Assembly: GCA_041821185.1 (NCBI GenBank)
Contig: JBGUBD010000005.1
Span: 365,507 to 429,506, forward strand
DNA: 64,000 bases
Direction of reading: 5' to 3'
Origin: Phycisphaerales bacterium AB-hyl4
Lineage (GTDB): Bacteria; Planctomycetota; Phycisphaerae; Phycisphaerales; Phycisphaeraceae
Under the pieces are notes generated by a model, which did no database searches, had not been told where the DNA came from, and saw nothing but the letters and a program-made list of their open reading frames with translations. The position numbers and the translations under genes were made by a program. Of this stretch, positions 33,965-43,939 are shown piece by piece. Each line of letters starts with the position of its first letter. The stretch's first letter is position 1.

Positions 33965-36900
33965 ATGAACCGTCGCCTAAGCGAACAATGGTTGGTTGCT
34001 CAGAATCGCGTGCTGGAGCAGTTCAGCTCGGCGCAGCCGTTGTCGGCAGTGATGCGGAGCCTCGCCGAGGGTGCCGAGCGGCAATTGGCGGGAGCGCGGT
34101 GTGTGATCATGCTGGCGGATGAGCAGGGCGAGAAGCTGCGGGTTGTTGCCGCGCCGAGCATGTCCGAAGCGTTTCGCGAGCAGATGCCGGCCTTGTCGGT
34201 AAGTGAGCAGCACGCGACCTGCGGCATGGCGGCGTATTTGCGCCAGCCTGTGGTGACGACGGACGTGCGGGCGGATGCATGCTGGGCGAATTTCCGCGAG
34301 GCGGCGGAGGCGTTTGGCATTCGCGCGTGCTGGTCGACGCCGATGATCGGTGGTGACGGGCACCTGCTGGGCACGTTCGCGCTGACGTACGATCATCCGC
34401 GCGAGCCGATGGATGGCGAGACACAGGTGGTCGATACGTGCACGCATCTGGCGGTGATGATCATCGAACGCCGACGACATGAGCGGGCCTTGCGCGAGAG
34501 CGAGCAACGCTTTCGCGCGACAGCCGACGCGGCCCCCGTGTTGATCTGGATGTCGGGCCTGGACAAAAAGTGCTTTTACTTCAACAAGGGTTGGCTGGCG
34601 TTCACCGGCCGATCGATGGAAGAGGAAGTCGGCGACGGCTGGGCGGAGGGCGTCCACGCGGAGGACCGTGAACGCTGCCTCAAGGTTTACACGGAGGCGT
34701 TCGCTCGGCGTGAGCCATTCCGGATGGATTATCGCCTGCGGCGGGCGGACGGCGAATATCGCTGGGTGCTGGATCATGGCGTGCCCCGCCGCATGTCGGA
34801 CGGCACGTTCGCCGGCTTTATCGGCACTTGCGTGGACATCACCGAACAGCGGCGAACCGAGGAAGAACTTCGCGAAAGCGAGAGTCGGCTACGCTTCACC
34901 CTCGACGCGGCGCGCATCGGCACGTGGCAGTGGGACATCGCCACCGGGGCCGTGCATTGGTCGGACAACCTCGCCCGCATCCACGGCCAGAAACCCGAGG
35001 AGTTGACCGGACAGTTCGAAGACTTCGTGCAGCATGTCGACCCGGATCATCGCGAGCGCGTGTTGGGCGAAATACGCCAGGCCATCGAGCAGCAAACCAC
35101 GTACGAGACGGAGTATCCGACGCAGTTCGGGCCCGGCAAGCCGGGGTGGATGGCGACGCGGGGCAAGGTGGTTTACGGCGCGAACCACGAGCCGGTGCGG
35201 ATGAACGGCGTTTGCATGGACATCACCGACCGTCGCGTGGCGGAGGATCGACTGCGGGCGCACGCGCGTCAGCAGGAGACGGTAGCGCAGCTCGGCCAGC
35301 TCGCGCTGGGTGGTGAGGATCTTCAAGGGTTGATGGACGAGATCGTCCGCCGTGTGGCCGAGACGCTGGACGTGCCGTTGACGAAGCTGCTTGAGCTTGA
35401 GCCCAGCGGCAAGCAGCTTCGGTTGTGTGCTGGGGTGGGCTGGCAGGAAGGGCTCGTCGGCGAGGGCCGGGTGGGTGCGGAGTTGGACTCGCAGGCGGGT
35501 TATACGTTGCAGTCGGATCGGCCGGTGGTGGTGACGGACCTTGCCAGTGAGCAGCGGTTCAACGGTCCGCAGCTGTTGCACGATTATGGTGTGGTCAGTG
35601 GGATGAGCGTGGTGGTCCCGGGGCTGGGCGGTCGGCCGTGGGGCGTGTTCGGCGTGCATACGACGGTGCCGCGCGAATTTACGCGGGATGACATCAACTT
35701 TCTTCAGTCGGTGGCGCACCTGCTGGCCGCGGCGATTCAGCGCAAAGCCAGCGAGCGCGAGTTGCAGACGCTCAACGAAACGCTGGAGCAGCGGGTGGCG
35801 GACCGCACGGCCGTGGCGGAACATCGCGCGGTGCAACTGCGGGCGCTCGCGGCGGAACTGGCGCAAGCGGAGCGGCGCGAACGTCGACGGCTGGCGAAGC
35901 TGCTGCACGATCACCTTCAACAGTTGCTCGTGGCGGCGAAGCTGCGCGTCGGGGCGATACAGGGTCGGCTTGAAGAGCCGGAGCTGGCCGACGCGGCCGA
36001 CCAGGTGGACAAGTTGCTTGAGAAGTCGATCGAGGCGTCACGTTCGCTGACGGTGGAGCTGAGTCCGCCGATCCTTTACGACGCCGGCCTGCCCGCGGCG
36101 ATCGAATGGCTTTGCCGATGGATGAACGACCAGCATGGCTTGACGGTGCAATTGGACATGGCGGTGGTGGAGGATCAGCGGCCGCTGGGCTCGGAAGTGT
36201 GTGTGTTCCTGTTTGATGCGGTGCGGGAGATGTTGTTCAACGTGGTCAAGCATGCGGGGGTGAAAGAGGCGATGGTGCGGGTGACGCATCAGCCGCCGGG
36301 GCCGTTGCGCATCGAGGTGGAAGATTGCGGCTCGGGCTTCGAAGCGGCGGCGCTGCATGCCAGCGATGTGACGGCGGCGGGGTTCGGGCTGTTCAGCATT
36401 CGAGAGCGCGTGCAGTTGTTCGGCGGCAAGCTGGACCTGCACAGCCAGCGGGGGGAGGGGACGCGCATTACGATCGAGCTGGCGTTGGGGGACGATCAGA
36501 GTTCGCCGGCGACGATCGGCGACGCGCCGGCCGGCGAAGGTGGCTCGGGTGGGGATTCACCAACGATTCCGTCGGCGGATGATGCGATTGTCCTGCCTTG
36601 CATCGGGCCGAAGGATTCGACGTCGAGCGGTGATAAGACGGATGACGATTCGTCGGAGCGACCGCGTGACCGGGTTCGTGTGCTGGTGGTGGACGATCAC
36701 GCGCCGCTGCGCAAGGGGTTGATCACGCTGCTGTCGGGCCATCGTGATATCGAAGTGGTGGGTGAAGCGGTGGATGGTGAGATGGCGGTCGAGGCGGCGC
36801 AACGGCTTTGCCCGGACGTGGTGTTGATGGACGTGCATATGCCGGGGATTAATGGCATCGAGGCCACACGTCAGATTGCGCAGCTGATGCCGCGGGTGCG

Positions 36901-37042
36901 GGTTGTGGGCTTGTCGATTGAGGAGCACGAAGAGATGGGCCGAGCGATGCGGCAGGCCGGCGCGGCGCTGTATCTGCCCAAGGGCAGCCCGCCGGCGATG
37001 CTGTTCGATGCGATTCGCCAATACACGGCTGTGGCGGAGTGA
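33965..37042 (+). CDS. Hybrid sensor histidine kinase with GAF, PAS and receiver domains
   Basis: A 1025-residue soluble sensor. Order: GAF (about 20-165), PAS (170-295), PAS with PAC ends (295-415), GAF (430-585), coiled coil, HisKA_3-type dimerisation domain with the phospho-acceptor in [15 protein letters not shown] (His648), HATPase with [11 protein letters not shown] and [10 protein letters not shown], an acidic Ser/Asp linker (850-895), then a receiver [17 protein letters not shown] with acceptor D956 in [14 protein letters not shown]. The receiver is NarL-like but has no DNA-binding domain after it. No membrane segment, so it senses a cytoplasmic signal. GGAG is 6 nt before the chosen ATG. 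No response regulator adjoins it. Confidence 0.92.
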   Translation: MNRRLSEQWLVAQNRVLEQFSSAQPLSAVMRSLAEGAERQLAGARCVIMLADEQGEKLRVVAAPSMSEAFREQMPALSVSEQHATCGMAAYLRQPVVTTDVRADACWANFREAAEAFGIRACWSTPMIGGDGHLLGTFALTYDHPREPMDGETQVVDTCTHLAVMIIERRRHERALRESEQRFRATADAAPVLIWMSGLDKKCFYFNKGWLAFTGRSMEEEVGDGWAEGVHAEDRERCLKVYTEAFARREPFRMDYRLRRADGEYRWVLDHGVPRRMSDGTFAGFIGTCVDITEQRRTEEELRESESRLRFTLDAARIGTWQWDIATGAVHWSDNLARIHGQKPEELTGQFEDFVQHVDPDHRERVLGEIRQAIEQQTTYETEYPTQFGPGKPGWMATRGKVVYGANHEPVRMNGVCMDITDRRVAEDRLRAHARQQETVAQLGQLALGGEDLQGLMDEIVRRVAETLDVPLTKLLELEPSGKQLRLCAGVGWQEGLVGEGRVGAELDSQAGYTLQSDRPVVVTDLASEQRFNGPQLLHDYGVVSGMSVVVPGLGGRPWGVFGVHTTVPREFTRDDINFLQSVAHLLAAAIQRKASERELQTLNETLEQRVADRTAVAEHRAVQLRALAAELAQAERRERRRLAKLLHDHLQQLLVAAKLRVGAIQGRLEEPELADAADQVDKLLEKSIEASRSLTVELSPPILYDAGLPAAIEWLCRWMNDQHGLTVQLDMAVVEDQRPLGSEVCVFLFDAVREMLFNVVKHAGVKEAMVRVTHQPPGPLRIEVEDCGSGFEAAALHASDVTAAGFGLFSIRERVQLFGGKLDLHSQRGEGTRITIELALGDDQSSPATIGDAPAGEGGSGGDSPTIPSADDAIVLPCIGPKDSTSSGDKTDDDSSERPRDRVRVLVVDDHAPLRKGLITLLSGHRDIEVVGEAVDGEMAVEAAQRLCPDVVLMDVHMPGINGIEATRQIAQLMPRVRVVGLSIEEHEEMGRAMRQAGAALYLPKGSPPAMLFDAIRQYTAVAE

Positions 37043-37733
37043 GCGGGCGTACGGCGTGACAAAACGCAACATTTGGGTCGATCCCGCCATAAAAAAGCGA
37101 TAAAACTCGATAAAAACAGGCGACTGCGCCGATATAAGGTGGAGACGCCGGCGTGGCCGGGTTCCGGCATTGCTCATGGGGCACGCAGGGGCCGCTGGGC
37201 GCTGGCTGGTCGACCGATCAGGCTGGGTCGGCGATATTTTGGTGGATTCGTCCAAGTTCGCGTGAGTGCGGTGGTTGTGGTTTTATGGGGGTCGCGAGGA
37301 GTTGAGCAATTGCGAGGTGGTCGTGTTTGTTCACATCCACAAGCTACTTACGAGCGTACTTCCTGCGGCTACGGTGCGCGCTGCTGGTCCGGGATGCGAG
37401 CGAAAAACCGGGCGAACCACCACCGAGTTGTTGCTTGCAATTGAGAGATTGCAGGCCTATAAGATGGGAGAGTTGAGTTAGGTGGTGAATCGTACGGGTG
37501 ATCAAACTAACCCAGGGATCTGCGTTTGACCGGCGGAGGCTGGTACTCACGAATTCAGGGGGGATTCCAAACCGCGGTTCACAATTTGATGTTGACTGTA
37601 TGTGCCTCTTGAAGGATGTGGTGTCTGCGCACCCTCCGCGAGAGGTCGGGTGATGACGCCGGACGTCGTTGTGCGACGACGAGACGCCGGCCGATGATTC
37701 GAAAAGATGCCAAACAATGAAGGAGGCGTCGTG
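37043..37733. other. 691-bp region without a clear gene
   Basis: No ORF here is convincing. A 71-codon ORF (37266-37481) has neither a ribosome site nor a recognisable product. The 3' end holds the leader of the next gene with AAGGAGG at about 37720. An inverted pair GACGCCGG...GAGACGCCGGCC near 37656-37694 may fold. A small RNA here is possible but unsupported. Confidence 0.45.
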
Positions 37734-38258
37734 ATGCGATACCTGATGATGAGCTTGCTTGCGGTGGTTGTGTTTTCAGCCCCCGCCCTCGCCCAGCAGC
37801 CCGGAGCTTTTGGCCCGCGGCAAGGCGATTGGGAAATGACTGTTGCTGGCTTCGGTGCCAGCGATCGAAACATTGACAACGGCAACATTGCCGTGACTGG
37901 TGAAGTGGGTCACTACCTGACCCGCGAACTGCTCGTCGGTGCCCGCCAGGACCTGTCCTGGGTTGGCGGCAGCGACACGAGCGACTCGTACGCCGGTGCG
38001 ACCCGCGCCGTGGCTCAGTGGCACTTTGACTTCGGCGAATGGCGTCCGTTCGTCGGTGCCAACCTGGGTTATGTGTACGGCCGCGACCGTGCCGACTCGG
38101 GTACGGTTGGCCCCGAAGGTGGCGTGAAGTGGTACCTGCAGGAGACGACCTTCGTCTTCGCCCGTGCCGGCTTCGACGTTGAGTTCCGCAGCTCGAGCGA
38201 CATCGATCGTCGCCGCGGCTCGTGGACCTACGCCCTCGGTCTCGGTTTTAACTTCTAA
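37734..38258 (+). CDS. Small outer-membrane beta-barrel protein
   Basis: A 174-residue exported protein. Signal peptide MRYLMMSLLAVVVFSAPALA, cleavage before QQPGAF. The mature part has alternating strands typical of an eight-strand barrel (DWEMTVAGFGASDRNIDN, VTGEVGHYLTRELLVGARQD, WHFDFGEWRPFVGANLGYVY, FVFARAGFDVEFR) and ends GLGFNF with a terminal Phe, as outer-membrane proteins do. The length and pattern are OmpA/OmpW-like, without a peptidoglycan-binding domain. The start was set by AAGGAGG 7 nt upstream. Two terminator hairpins follow before convergent uvrC. Confidence 0.8.
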   Translation: MRYLMMSLLAVVVFSAPALAQQPGAFGPRQGDWEMTVAGFGASDRNIDNGNIAVTGEVGHYLTRELLVGARQDLSWVGGSDTSDSYAGATRAVAQWHFDFGEWRPFVGANLGYVYGRDRADSGTVGPEGGVKWYLQETTFVFARAGFDVEFRSSSDIDRRRGSWTYALGLGFNF

Positions 38259-38264
38259 AACCCC

Positions 38265-38360
38265 GCCCGGCTCACTCCGGTGGGCCGGGCTCTCTTTTCA
38301 TCACCCGACCGACATAGCAGGCGCAGAAGAAGACCGGCTCGTTCGCGAGCCGGTTTTTTT
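38265..38360. terminator. Two tandem intrinsic terminators
   Basis: GCCCGGC (38265-38271) pairs with GCCGGGC (38284-38290) and is followed by TCTCTTTT. Then ACCGGCTCG-TTCG-CGAGCCGGT (38333-38354) is followed by a T run to 38360. The second has a UUCG tetraloop. They separate the small barrel gene from convergent uvrC. Confidence 0.9.
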
Positions 38361-38382
38361 ATGCGCGCGCGATCGGGTCAAC

Positions 38383-39732
38383 CTACTCCCCGATCACTTT
38401 CTTCCGCCGCAGGATGTGGTGGTAGTGCTGCGCGAAGCGGTGCGCTTCGTCGCGGATGGCCTGGCAGAGCTTCAACCCTGCGTTGTTGCGGGCGAGGTGA
38501 ATCGGCTCGCGCTTCTGTTCGGTGTAGATCAGCTCTTCCTTTTTCGCCAGCGCGATGACTTGCGGCGGTTTCATGTCGAGCTGGTCGAACGCGTCGCGAG
38601 CGGCGTGCAACTGGCCGAGGCCGCCGTCGATGACGATCAGGTCGGGGTAGAGTTCGTGGCCCTGCCCTGCTTCGCGGTATCGGCGGGACACGACTTCGCG
38701 GATGCTGCCGTAGTCGTCGTTGCCGCCTGCGATGGTGTTGATCTTGTATCGGCGGTAGAGGTTTTTCAGGGGTCGGCCGTCGATGAAGGCAACCTTCGAG
38801 CCCACGGTTTCGCCGCCCTGAAGATGGGCGATGTCGATGCATTCGATGTAGCGGATCGGCTCATCTCGGCCGAGCGTTTTGCGCAGCGATTCGAGGCCCT
38901 TCGTCGGGTCGCTGTAGAACGTCTCGGCTTCGGGTTGCCAGCCCTGGCTTTTCTTGCCGCGCTCGTCGAGCTTTTCGATGGCTTTAATCTGATCGCGCAG
39001 CACAGCCGCACGCTCGAAGGCGAGGTCTTTGCTCGCCTGCTCCATCTCGTTGCGCAACTCGCGGAGCATGACAGAGCGTTTGGATTCGAGGAAGCGGATG
39101 AAGCGGTCGATGTCTTCGCGGTAGGCCGCCTTGCTGATCTTCGCGGCGCAGGGGGCGGTGCACTGCTTGATCGGGTGGAGCAGGCAGGGGCGGAAGTACG
39201 CTCGGCCGTCTTGCTTCGGGTCGGTGTCGTTGATTTCGAGATGGCAGGTGCGGAACTTGAACACGCGTTGGAGCAGTTGCATCGCTTCGCGCAGGGCGCC
39301 GCTGGAGGTGAACGGGCCGAGCACTTTCGCGCCTTTGAATTCGGGGTTGCTCGGCTCGCGGGTGATGTAGACGCCGGGGAAGTCATCGCGGAGGGTGATG
39401 ACGAGGTAGGGGAAGGTTTTGTCGTCGGTGAGGCGGGCGTTGAAGCGGGGGTGGATGTCCTTGATGAGTCGGTTTTCGGTGAGCAGGGCTTCCCACTCGC
39501 CTTCGCATTCGATGATGTCGAAGTCGTCGACGACGCCGAGCATGCTTTGCTTTTTCGGGCCGAGGTCTGCGGAGGGGATGAAGTAGCTGCTGACGCGGTT
39601 GGGGAGGTTGCCGGCCTTGCCGACGTAGATGACCCGGCCCTGTGCGTCTTTCATGAGATAGACGCCGGGCGTTTTGGGCAGCTCGCGGGCCTTGGCGAGC
39701 AGCTGGTCGAGCTTGTCACGGCGGTGGGTCAT
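38383..39732 (-). CDS. uvrC: Excinuclease UvrC, short form without HhH domain
   Basis: A 449-residue nucleotide-excision-repair nuclease. The GIY-YIG 3'-incision domain is at the N-terminus (PGVYLMKDAQGRVIYVGKAG, then ENRLIKDIHPRFN with the catalytic Glu). A Cys-rich stretch (YFRPCLLHPIKQCTAPCAA) is followed by a UVR motif region, and the C-terminal RNase H-like 5'-incision domain has CIDIAHLQGG, LIVIDGGLGQ and DEAHRFA. The protein ends right after this domain (HHILRRKKVIGE). Typical UvrC has about 600 residues with two C-terminal helix-hairpin-helix motifs, which are missing here. No frameshift explains the loss. Confidence 0.92.
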   Translation of the reverse strand: MTHRRDKLDQLLAKARELPKTPGVYLMKDAQGRVIYVGKAGNLPNRVSSYFIPSADLGPKKQSMLGVVDDFDIIECEGEWEALLTENRLIKDIHPRFNARLTDDKTFPYLVITLRDDFPGVYITREPSNPEFKGAKVLGPFTSSGALREAMQLLQRVFKFRTCHLEINDTDPKQDGRAYFRPCLLHPIKQCTAPCAAKISKAAYREDIDRFIRFLESKRSVMLRELRNEMEQASKDLAFERAAVLRDQIKAIEKLDERGKKSQGWQPEAETFYSDPTKGLESLRKTLGRDEPIRYIECIDIAHLQGGETVGSKVAFIDGRPLKNLYRRYKINTIAGGNDDYGSIREVVSRRYREAGQGHELYPDLIVIDGGLGQLHAARDAFDQLDMKPPQVIALAKKEELIYTEQKREPIHLARNNAGLKLCQAIRDEAHRFAQHYHHILRRKKVIGE

Positions 39733-39867
39733 ACGAGGGGTATTTTAGGCCTGTTGGTGAACGGGTGGCGGCGGTTGCAGTCAAGTGACGGGTGTAATAG
39801 GCCGACCTAAGGGTGGTCCGGTGGTATTTGTTGTTCCATATGTGCCGGGGAAGGGGAAGTTCAAAAC
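39733..39867. other. Divergent promoter region, uvrC / EAL gene
   Basis: 135 bp between divergent genes. GGGGAAGGGGAA before the ATG at 39868 is a plausible ribosome site. No operator-like dyad is obvious. Confidence 0.4.
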
Positions 39868-40953
39868 ATGGTCTGTCAAGGTAAGCGGTCGGCTCATCGT
39901 TGTGTTTGTCGTCAGCCGGTGCCGGAGTTGGGGGTCACGGGGGTGGTGCTGTGTTCACAGTCGCCGGTCGTGAATCTGAAGCTTGCCGAGGCATTTGAAC
40001 CGGGGCCTGGCGGTACGTTCATGGTCGGTGAGTCGGGTTGGCCGGAGCGTCTGGGCGAATTTATTGAGACGCTCAGTGCGATTGAACGGCGGGACCTGCT
40101 GGCGTCGGAGGTGGACGAACAAGGCGAGGCCAATCCGTGGCGAGCGAAGCCGGTGGAGGCGTTGCTGGCACGCGTGCGTTCGCCCTGGCTGCCGCGGCTG
40201 CTCAACGCCTCGGCGAAGGGGGATGACCCGGCGACGGGGCTGCGGGCACACTTTCAGCCGATCGTCGATACCCGACGGGGCACGGTGTATGGCTTCGAGG
40301 CGCTGGCCCGGGCGACGCTCGATGGCGAAACGATGCCGGCGGGCCCGATCATCGACGCGGCCCGGGCGCATGATGCCATGTTTCAGTTTGATCAACTCGC
40401 GCGGCAGGCGGCGATTCGACAGGGTTGGCCTCAGCTTCTGCCGGGCGAACGGCTGTTCATCAACTTCGCGCCGACGGTGATCTACGACCCGGCGGTGTGT
40501 TTGCAGTCGACGTGGGAGGCGGCCGAGGCGGTGGGCTGCGATCCGACATCGCTGGTGTTTGAGGTGGTGGAGTCGGAGCAGTTTCCGGACATGAATCACC
40601 TGAAGCGGATTCTCGATGCGTACCGCGACCTCGGGGCGCAGGTCGCGCTGGACGACCTTGGGTCGGGGCATACCGCGTTGCATTACATTGACGAGCTGCA
40701 TCCGGACCTGATCAAGCTGGACCGGAACCTGCTGCCGCGCGACCCCGGCCGAGCGAATCTGTCGCTGCTTCGCGGGCTGGTGGACTACGCTCATGGCCAG
40801 GGCATTCGCGTGCTCGCGGAGGGTGTGGAGACGGCGGCGCAGTACGACATGGTGCGAGAGGTGGGCATTGAATACGCGCAGGGCTGGTACTTTGCCAAGC
40901 CGACGCCGACGATGTCGCGCGAGCTGGAGGCGGTTGGTGTGGCGGGGGGCTGA
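39868..40953 (+). CDS. EAL-domain cyclic-di-GMP phosphodiesterase
   Basis: A 361-residue cytoplasmic protein. The EAL domain spans about residues 125-355 and keeps the residues needed for catalysis: the EALAR motif, Asn in FINFAP, Glu in EVVES, DDLGSGH (the DDFG equivalent), Lys/Asp in LIKLDRNLL, and LAEGVET. It should hydrolyse c-di-GMP to pGpG. The N-terminal 120 residues have several Cys (VCQGKRSAHRCVCRQPVP, then VLCSQ), perhaps a small metal-binding module, then a helical segment. There is no GGDEF domain and no membrane anchor. Confidence 0.88.
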   Translation: MVCQGKRSAHRCVCRQPVPELGVTGVVLCSQSPVVNLKLAEAFEPGPGGTFMVGESGWPERLGEFIETLSAIERRDLLASEVDEQGEANPWRAKPVEALLARVRSPWLPRLLNASAKGDDPATGLRAHFQPIVDTRRGTVYGFEALARATLDGETMPAGPIIDAARAHDAMFQFDQLARQAAIRQGWPQLLPGERLFINFAPTVIYDPAVCLQSTWEAAEAVGCDPTSLVFEVVESEQFPDMNHLKRILDAYRDLGAQVALDDLGSGHTALHYIDELHPDLIKLDRNLLPRDPGRANLSLLRGLVDYAHGQGIRVLAEGVETAAQYDMVREVGIEYAQGWYFAKPTPTMSRELEAVGVAGG

Positions 40954-40997
40954 GAATCAGATTGCTGACACGACAGCGCGGCCTTGATCCCGCACCC

Positions 40998-41063
40998 ATT
41001 CAGCCGCGGGCCTTGGCCCGCGCGTTCGGCCCGGATAGCGCGGTGCAAGCACCGCGGCTAAAT
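40998..41063. repeat. REPIN-like hairpin element
   Basis: ATTCAGCCGCGGGCCTTGG on the left and GCAAGCACCGCGGCTAAAT on the right. Outer flanks are also inverted: ACACGACAGCGCGG on the left (about 40971) and CCGTGTTGTCGAAG on the right (about 41079). The full element therefore spans about 120 bp. Confidence 0.8.
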
Positions 41064-41216
41064 GTTGCCAGTGTTAAGCCGTGTTGTCGAAGTAATCGCA
41101 AATCGCTGATTGCGGGTTGCTGTGTGTGGGGTTCGGGGCGGTCTCGCGTCGCGGGTGCGGGCTGTTTTCTGCTGTCGGGAGGCATGGTTGCGAGGTGGTT
41201 CCGGGAGGGGGGGTGG

Positions 41217-41245
41217 TTGACAACCGCAAGAGTGTGCAGTAATTA
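41217..41245 (+). promoter_or_regulatory. Predicted promoter of the cell-shape locus
   Basis: TTGACA (41217-41222) and TAATTA (41240-41245) with 17-bp spacing, about 95 bp before the first gene of the mre region. Confidence 0.5.
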
Positions 41246-41340
41246 ATGTTGGACGATAAAATCGGCCGCTGGTTCTGCGTCCGAATGTTGCGGAAAATTT
41301 CTGTGCCCCCGGCCCTTCCTTCATTGGAGAGGACACTCCC

Positions 41341-42216
41341 TTGAGCATGCTCACCAAGGCGTTCGTCGTACTCGTCACTGTCCTGGCGATTCTTCTGGTT
41401 GCGCTGACCGTCTCGTCGGTGGCTCAGTACGAAGATCTCGCATCGGATGTACAGCGGCTGACCAGCGAGCGTGACGCGGCGCGAACGACTGCGACGCTTC
41501 GGCAGTCGGAGGTTGAGCGGATTCGGGCGGATTACGACCGTCAGCTTCAGCAGCGTGGCGAAGAGGTTCGTCGGCAGACCGATCGGGTGACGCAGCTCGC
41601 AGCGGAGTTGGCGTCGGCGCGAGAGTCGGCGGCGGACGCCCGGGCGGACCTGGAGAAGTGGGAAGCGTCGCTGGAGCGTCTCTCGGCGGCCCAGTCGCAG
41701 AGCACGGCGTTGCTGGGCTCGCTGAGCGAGGAACTGGAGCGTCGTCGGGGTGAAACGGTGGAGTTGCAGGGTCGTCTGGTTGAGTCCTCCGGCCGAATCG
41801 CCGAGCTGAGCACGCAGGGCGACAGCCTTGAGCGTCAGGTGCGTCGCTTCCGTGAGCGGATGCAGGCGTTGATGGAGGCGAACCGCGAGATTGAAGAGCG
41901 TATCGCCCAGGCGCCGCCGGAGCTTCGCGAGTTCATGGCGGACCCGGAGCGGGCCGAGCGTGGCCCGACGCCGACACAGCCGATTTCCGGCCGCATTGTG
42001 CAGCTTGACGAGCAGGGCCGCGAGGTCTTCGTGCAGGTCAACGTCGGCAGCAACGACGGCGTGGCCGAGCAGATGGAATTCATGGTTCACCGCGGCGAGC
42101 AGTATCTCGGCCGACTGGTGATCGACTCGGTGGAAGCGGACGTGGCGGTCGGTCACATGACGCTGATTCAGGATCGGGTCCAGCAGGGCGACATGATCTT
42201 CGCCGGCAGCCTGTGA
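41341..42216 (+). CDS. Coiled-coil membrane protein with MreC-like C-terminus
   Basis: A 291-residue protein. One N-terminal transmembrane helix (FVVLVTVLAILLVALTVSSV) is followed by a long coiled coil (about residues 30-190, rich in Glu/Arg/Gln) and a small beta-rich domain: SGRIVQLDEQGREVFVQVNVGSNDGV... HRGEQYLGRLVIDSVEADVAVG. The beta part resembles the MreC barrel (compare NRGSRDGVGRGQ in the nearby true MreC). With mreB, mreC and mreD just downstream, a scaffold role in the elongation machinery is inferred. I use the TTG at 41341 because AGAGGA lies 7 nt upstream; ATG at 41347 is the alternative. Confidence 0.72.
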   Translation: MSMLTKAFVVLVTVLAILLVALTVSSVAQYEDLASDVQRLTSERDAARTTATLRQSEVERIRADYDRQLQQRGEEVRRQTDRVTQLAAELASARESAADARADLEKWEASLERLSAAQSQSTALLGSLSEELERRRGETVELQGRLVESSGRIAELSTQGDSLERQVRRFRERMQALMEANREIEERIAQAPPELREFMADPERAERGPTPTQPISGRIVQLDEQGREVFVQVNVGSNDGVAEQMEFMVHRGEQYLGRLVIDSVEADVAVGHMTLIQDRVQQGDMIFAGSL

Positions 42217-42324
42217 TCGACGACGAGTTGCTATGGCGTCGTGATTGGTTGAGTTGATTCGGTGGACGAACACCATTGCGAGGACGCGCGGCGAACGCGC
42301 TGAAGCGTCCCGGGAGTGTGCACG

Positions 42325-42519
42325 ATGGCAGAAATGGGCGGAACACGAGGTGGTGCGAGCCACAATGTCTACACCGTGCTGCTGGCGGCCGCGTTTGTGG
42401 CGCTGCTATTGGGCGTCGGTTTCGTGTGGTGGCGGTTCGCGGAGTTGTTCGACACGGCCAACCCGTTCACCGTTTCGCAGGCGACGATCGAGACGCTGCG
42501 TACGACGATGCTGATGTAA
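42325..42519 (+). CDS. Small single-pass membrane protein of the mre locus
   Basis: A 64-residue protein with a hydrophilic N-terminus (MAEMGGTRGGASHN), one transmembrane helix (VYTVLLAAAFVALLLGVGFVWW) and a short polar tail (FDTANPFTVSQATIETLRTT). I do not recognise the family. GGGAG lies about 10 nt upstream of the ATG. Its place between the MreC-like gene and mreB suggests a small component of the cell-shape machinery, but that is only context. Confidence 0.6.
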   Translation: MAEMGGTRGGASHNVYTVLLAAAFVALLLGVGFVWWRFAELFDTANPFTVSQATIETLRTTMLM

Positions 42520-42853
42520 TCGGTTGGGCGATGGCGGATGTCGGGTTCTCGCTGGAATGCCCCCGCGTGGGCGCGTGGGCTAAACGGTGGGTTTGGGGGT
42601 GATGAGTGCGGGGGGCGGGGGAGTCTGGCGGCGGGGTCGCGTTGCTGGATTAATTTCAAGGCTTAAAACTGAAGGTCGACCGGGGCGGATCGCCGATCAT
42701 GGGGAGGGATGTTGTTTGCGTCCTCTTCGTTGTGGTGCGCGCGTCGCGGTGCTGTGACGGTCGCGATGCGACAGGCAGAGGCGATGTGGTTATCATTCAC
42801 GCTTTACGCAACTTGACGGCCGCGGCCGTCTACGGGCTGAAAGGGATCGGGGC
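42520..42853. other. 334-bp upstream region of mreB
   Basis: No gene seen. GCCCCCGCGTGGGCGCGTGGG near 42558 can form a short hairpin, and ACGGCCGCGGCCGT near 42816 is a perfect palindrome close to the mreB start. The promoter is not clear. The mreB TTG start has only a weak ribosome site. Confidence 0.4.
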
Positions 42854-43906
42854 TTGTTCCTCGACAACATATTAAGCTGGTTCAGCGTCGACATGGGTAT
42901 CGACCTCGGCACGTGTAACACCTTGGTGTGCGTGCGAGGCGAAGGTATCGTGTTGAATGAGCCGAGCGTGGTGGCGGTGAAGAAGGGCACGAACCAGGTG
43001 CTCGACAACGGCAACGCGGTCGGCTGGGTGGCGAAGGAGATGCTCGGCAAGACGCCGGGGAGCATTACCGCCATCCGCCCGTTGAAAGACGGCGTGATCT
43101 CGGACTTCGAGATCACCGAGGCAATGCTGGGCTATTTCATTCGCAAGGTCAACGGCAAACGGCCGTTCGTGAAGCCGCGGGTGGTGATCGCTGTGCCTTC
43201 GGGCATCACGGCCGTCGAGAAGCGGGCGGTGCTCGACTCGGCAGAGCGGGCCGGGGCCCGGCGGGTGTATCTCGTCGAAGAGCCGATGGCGGCGGGCATC
43301 GGTGCGAACCTGCCCATCGTCGAAGCGACAGCGAGCATGATCGTGGACATCGGCGGCGGCACGACGGAAGTGGCGATCATGTCGCTGGCCGACATCGCGC
43401 AATGCGAGTCGGTGCGGGTGGCGGGTGACGACCTCGACGAGTCGATCATCAACCACATGAAAAAAGCGTACAACCTCATGATCGGCGAGCAGACCGCGGA
43501 AAAGATCAAGAAAGAGATCGGCTCGGCGGTGCCCATGGGCGAAGAGCAGTCGATGGAGGTTCGCGGTCGCGACATGATCTCCGGCCTGCCGCGCAAGACG
43601 GTGGTGACCAGCGAAGAGATTCGCGAAGCGTTGCAGGAGCCGCTGTCGGCGATCATCGAAACGGTAACGCGGACGCTGGAGCGGGCCGAGCCGGAACTGG
43701 CTGCCGACCTGGTGGACAACGGCATCGTGCTCGCGGGCGGCGGTGCGTTGCTGCGTGGCATTGCGGACGTGATTTCCAATGCGACCGGCCTGGACTGCCG
43801 AGTGGCGGAAGACCCGCTGACGTGTGTGGCCCGTGGCACGGCGATCTACCTCGAACATATCGAGGAATGGAAGCACACGATGGAAAGCGACATGGACGAT
43901 GGGTGA
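42854..43906 (+). CDS. mreB: Rod-shape protein MreB
   Basis: A 350-residue bacterial actin that forms membrane-associated filaments guiding lateral peptidoglycan synthesis. Phosphate 1 motif MGIDLGTCNTLVCVRGEGIV, connect 1, phosphate 2 MIVDIGGGTTEVAIMSLADI, and adenosine motif NGIVLAGGGALLRGIADVI are all present. The TTG start gives MFLDNILSWFSVDMGIDLG, which fits the family N-terminus and its membrane-binding hydrophobic residues; the internal ATG at 42893 would remove them. Length is normal. mreC and mreD follow, with a repeat between mreB and mreC. Its presence supports a peptidoglycan-containing cell. Confidence 0.96.
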   Translation: MFLDNILSWFSVDMGIDLGTCNTLVCVRGEGIVLNEPSVVAVKKGTNQVLDNGNAVGWVAKEMLGKTPGSITAIRPLKDGVISDFEITEAMLGYFIRKVNGKRPFVKPRVVIAVPSGITAVEKRAVLDSAERAGARRVYLVEEPMAAGIGANLPIVEATASMIVDIGGGTTEVAIMSLADIAQCESVRVAGDDLDESIINHMKKAYNLMIGEQTAEKIKKEIGSAVPMGEEQSMEVRGRDMISGLPRKTVVTSEEIREALQEPLSAIIETVTRTLERAEPELAADLVDNGIVLAGGGALLRGIADVISNATGLDCRVAEDPLTCVARGTAIYLEHIEEWKHTMESDMDDG

Positions 43907-43939
43907 CGCGTCTGCGTGATGCTGGGGGGGCTGCCCTTT

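Larger units (their letters stand above)
40954..41340. other. 387-bp intergenic region with REPIN element and promoter
   Basis: It holds a complete hairpin element (40998-41063), a short stretch of TCGCAAATCGCTGATTGCGG units near 41094 similar to the arms at 50202, and a promoter-like sequence at 41217-41245. No gene is seen. Confidence 0.6.

Noticed and set aside
37266-37481. 71-codon ORF in the gap before the small barrel gene
   Set aside because: No ribosome site, domain or coding-like composition.
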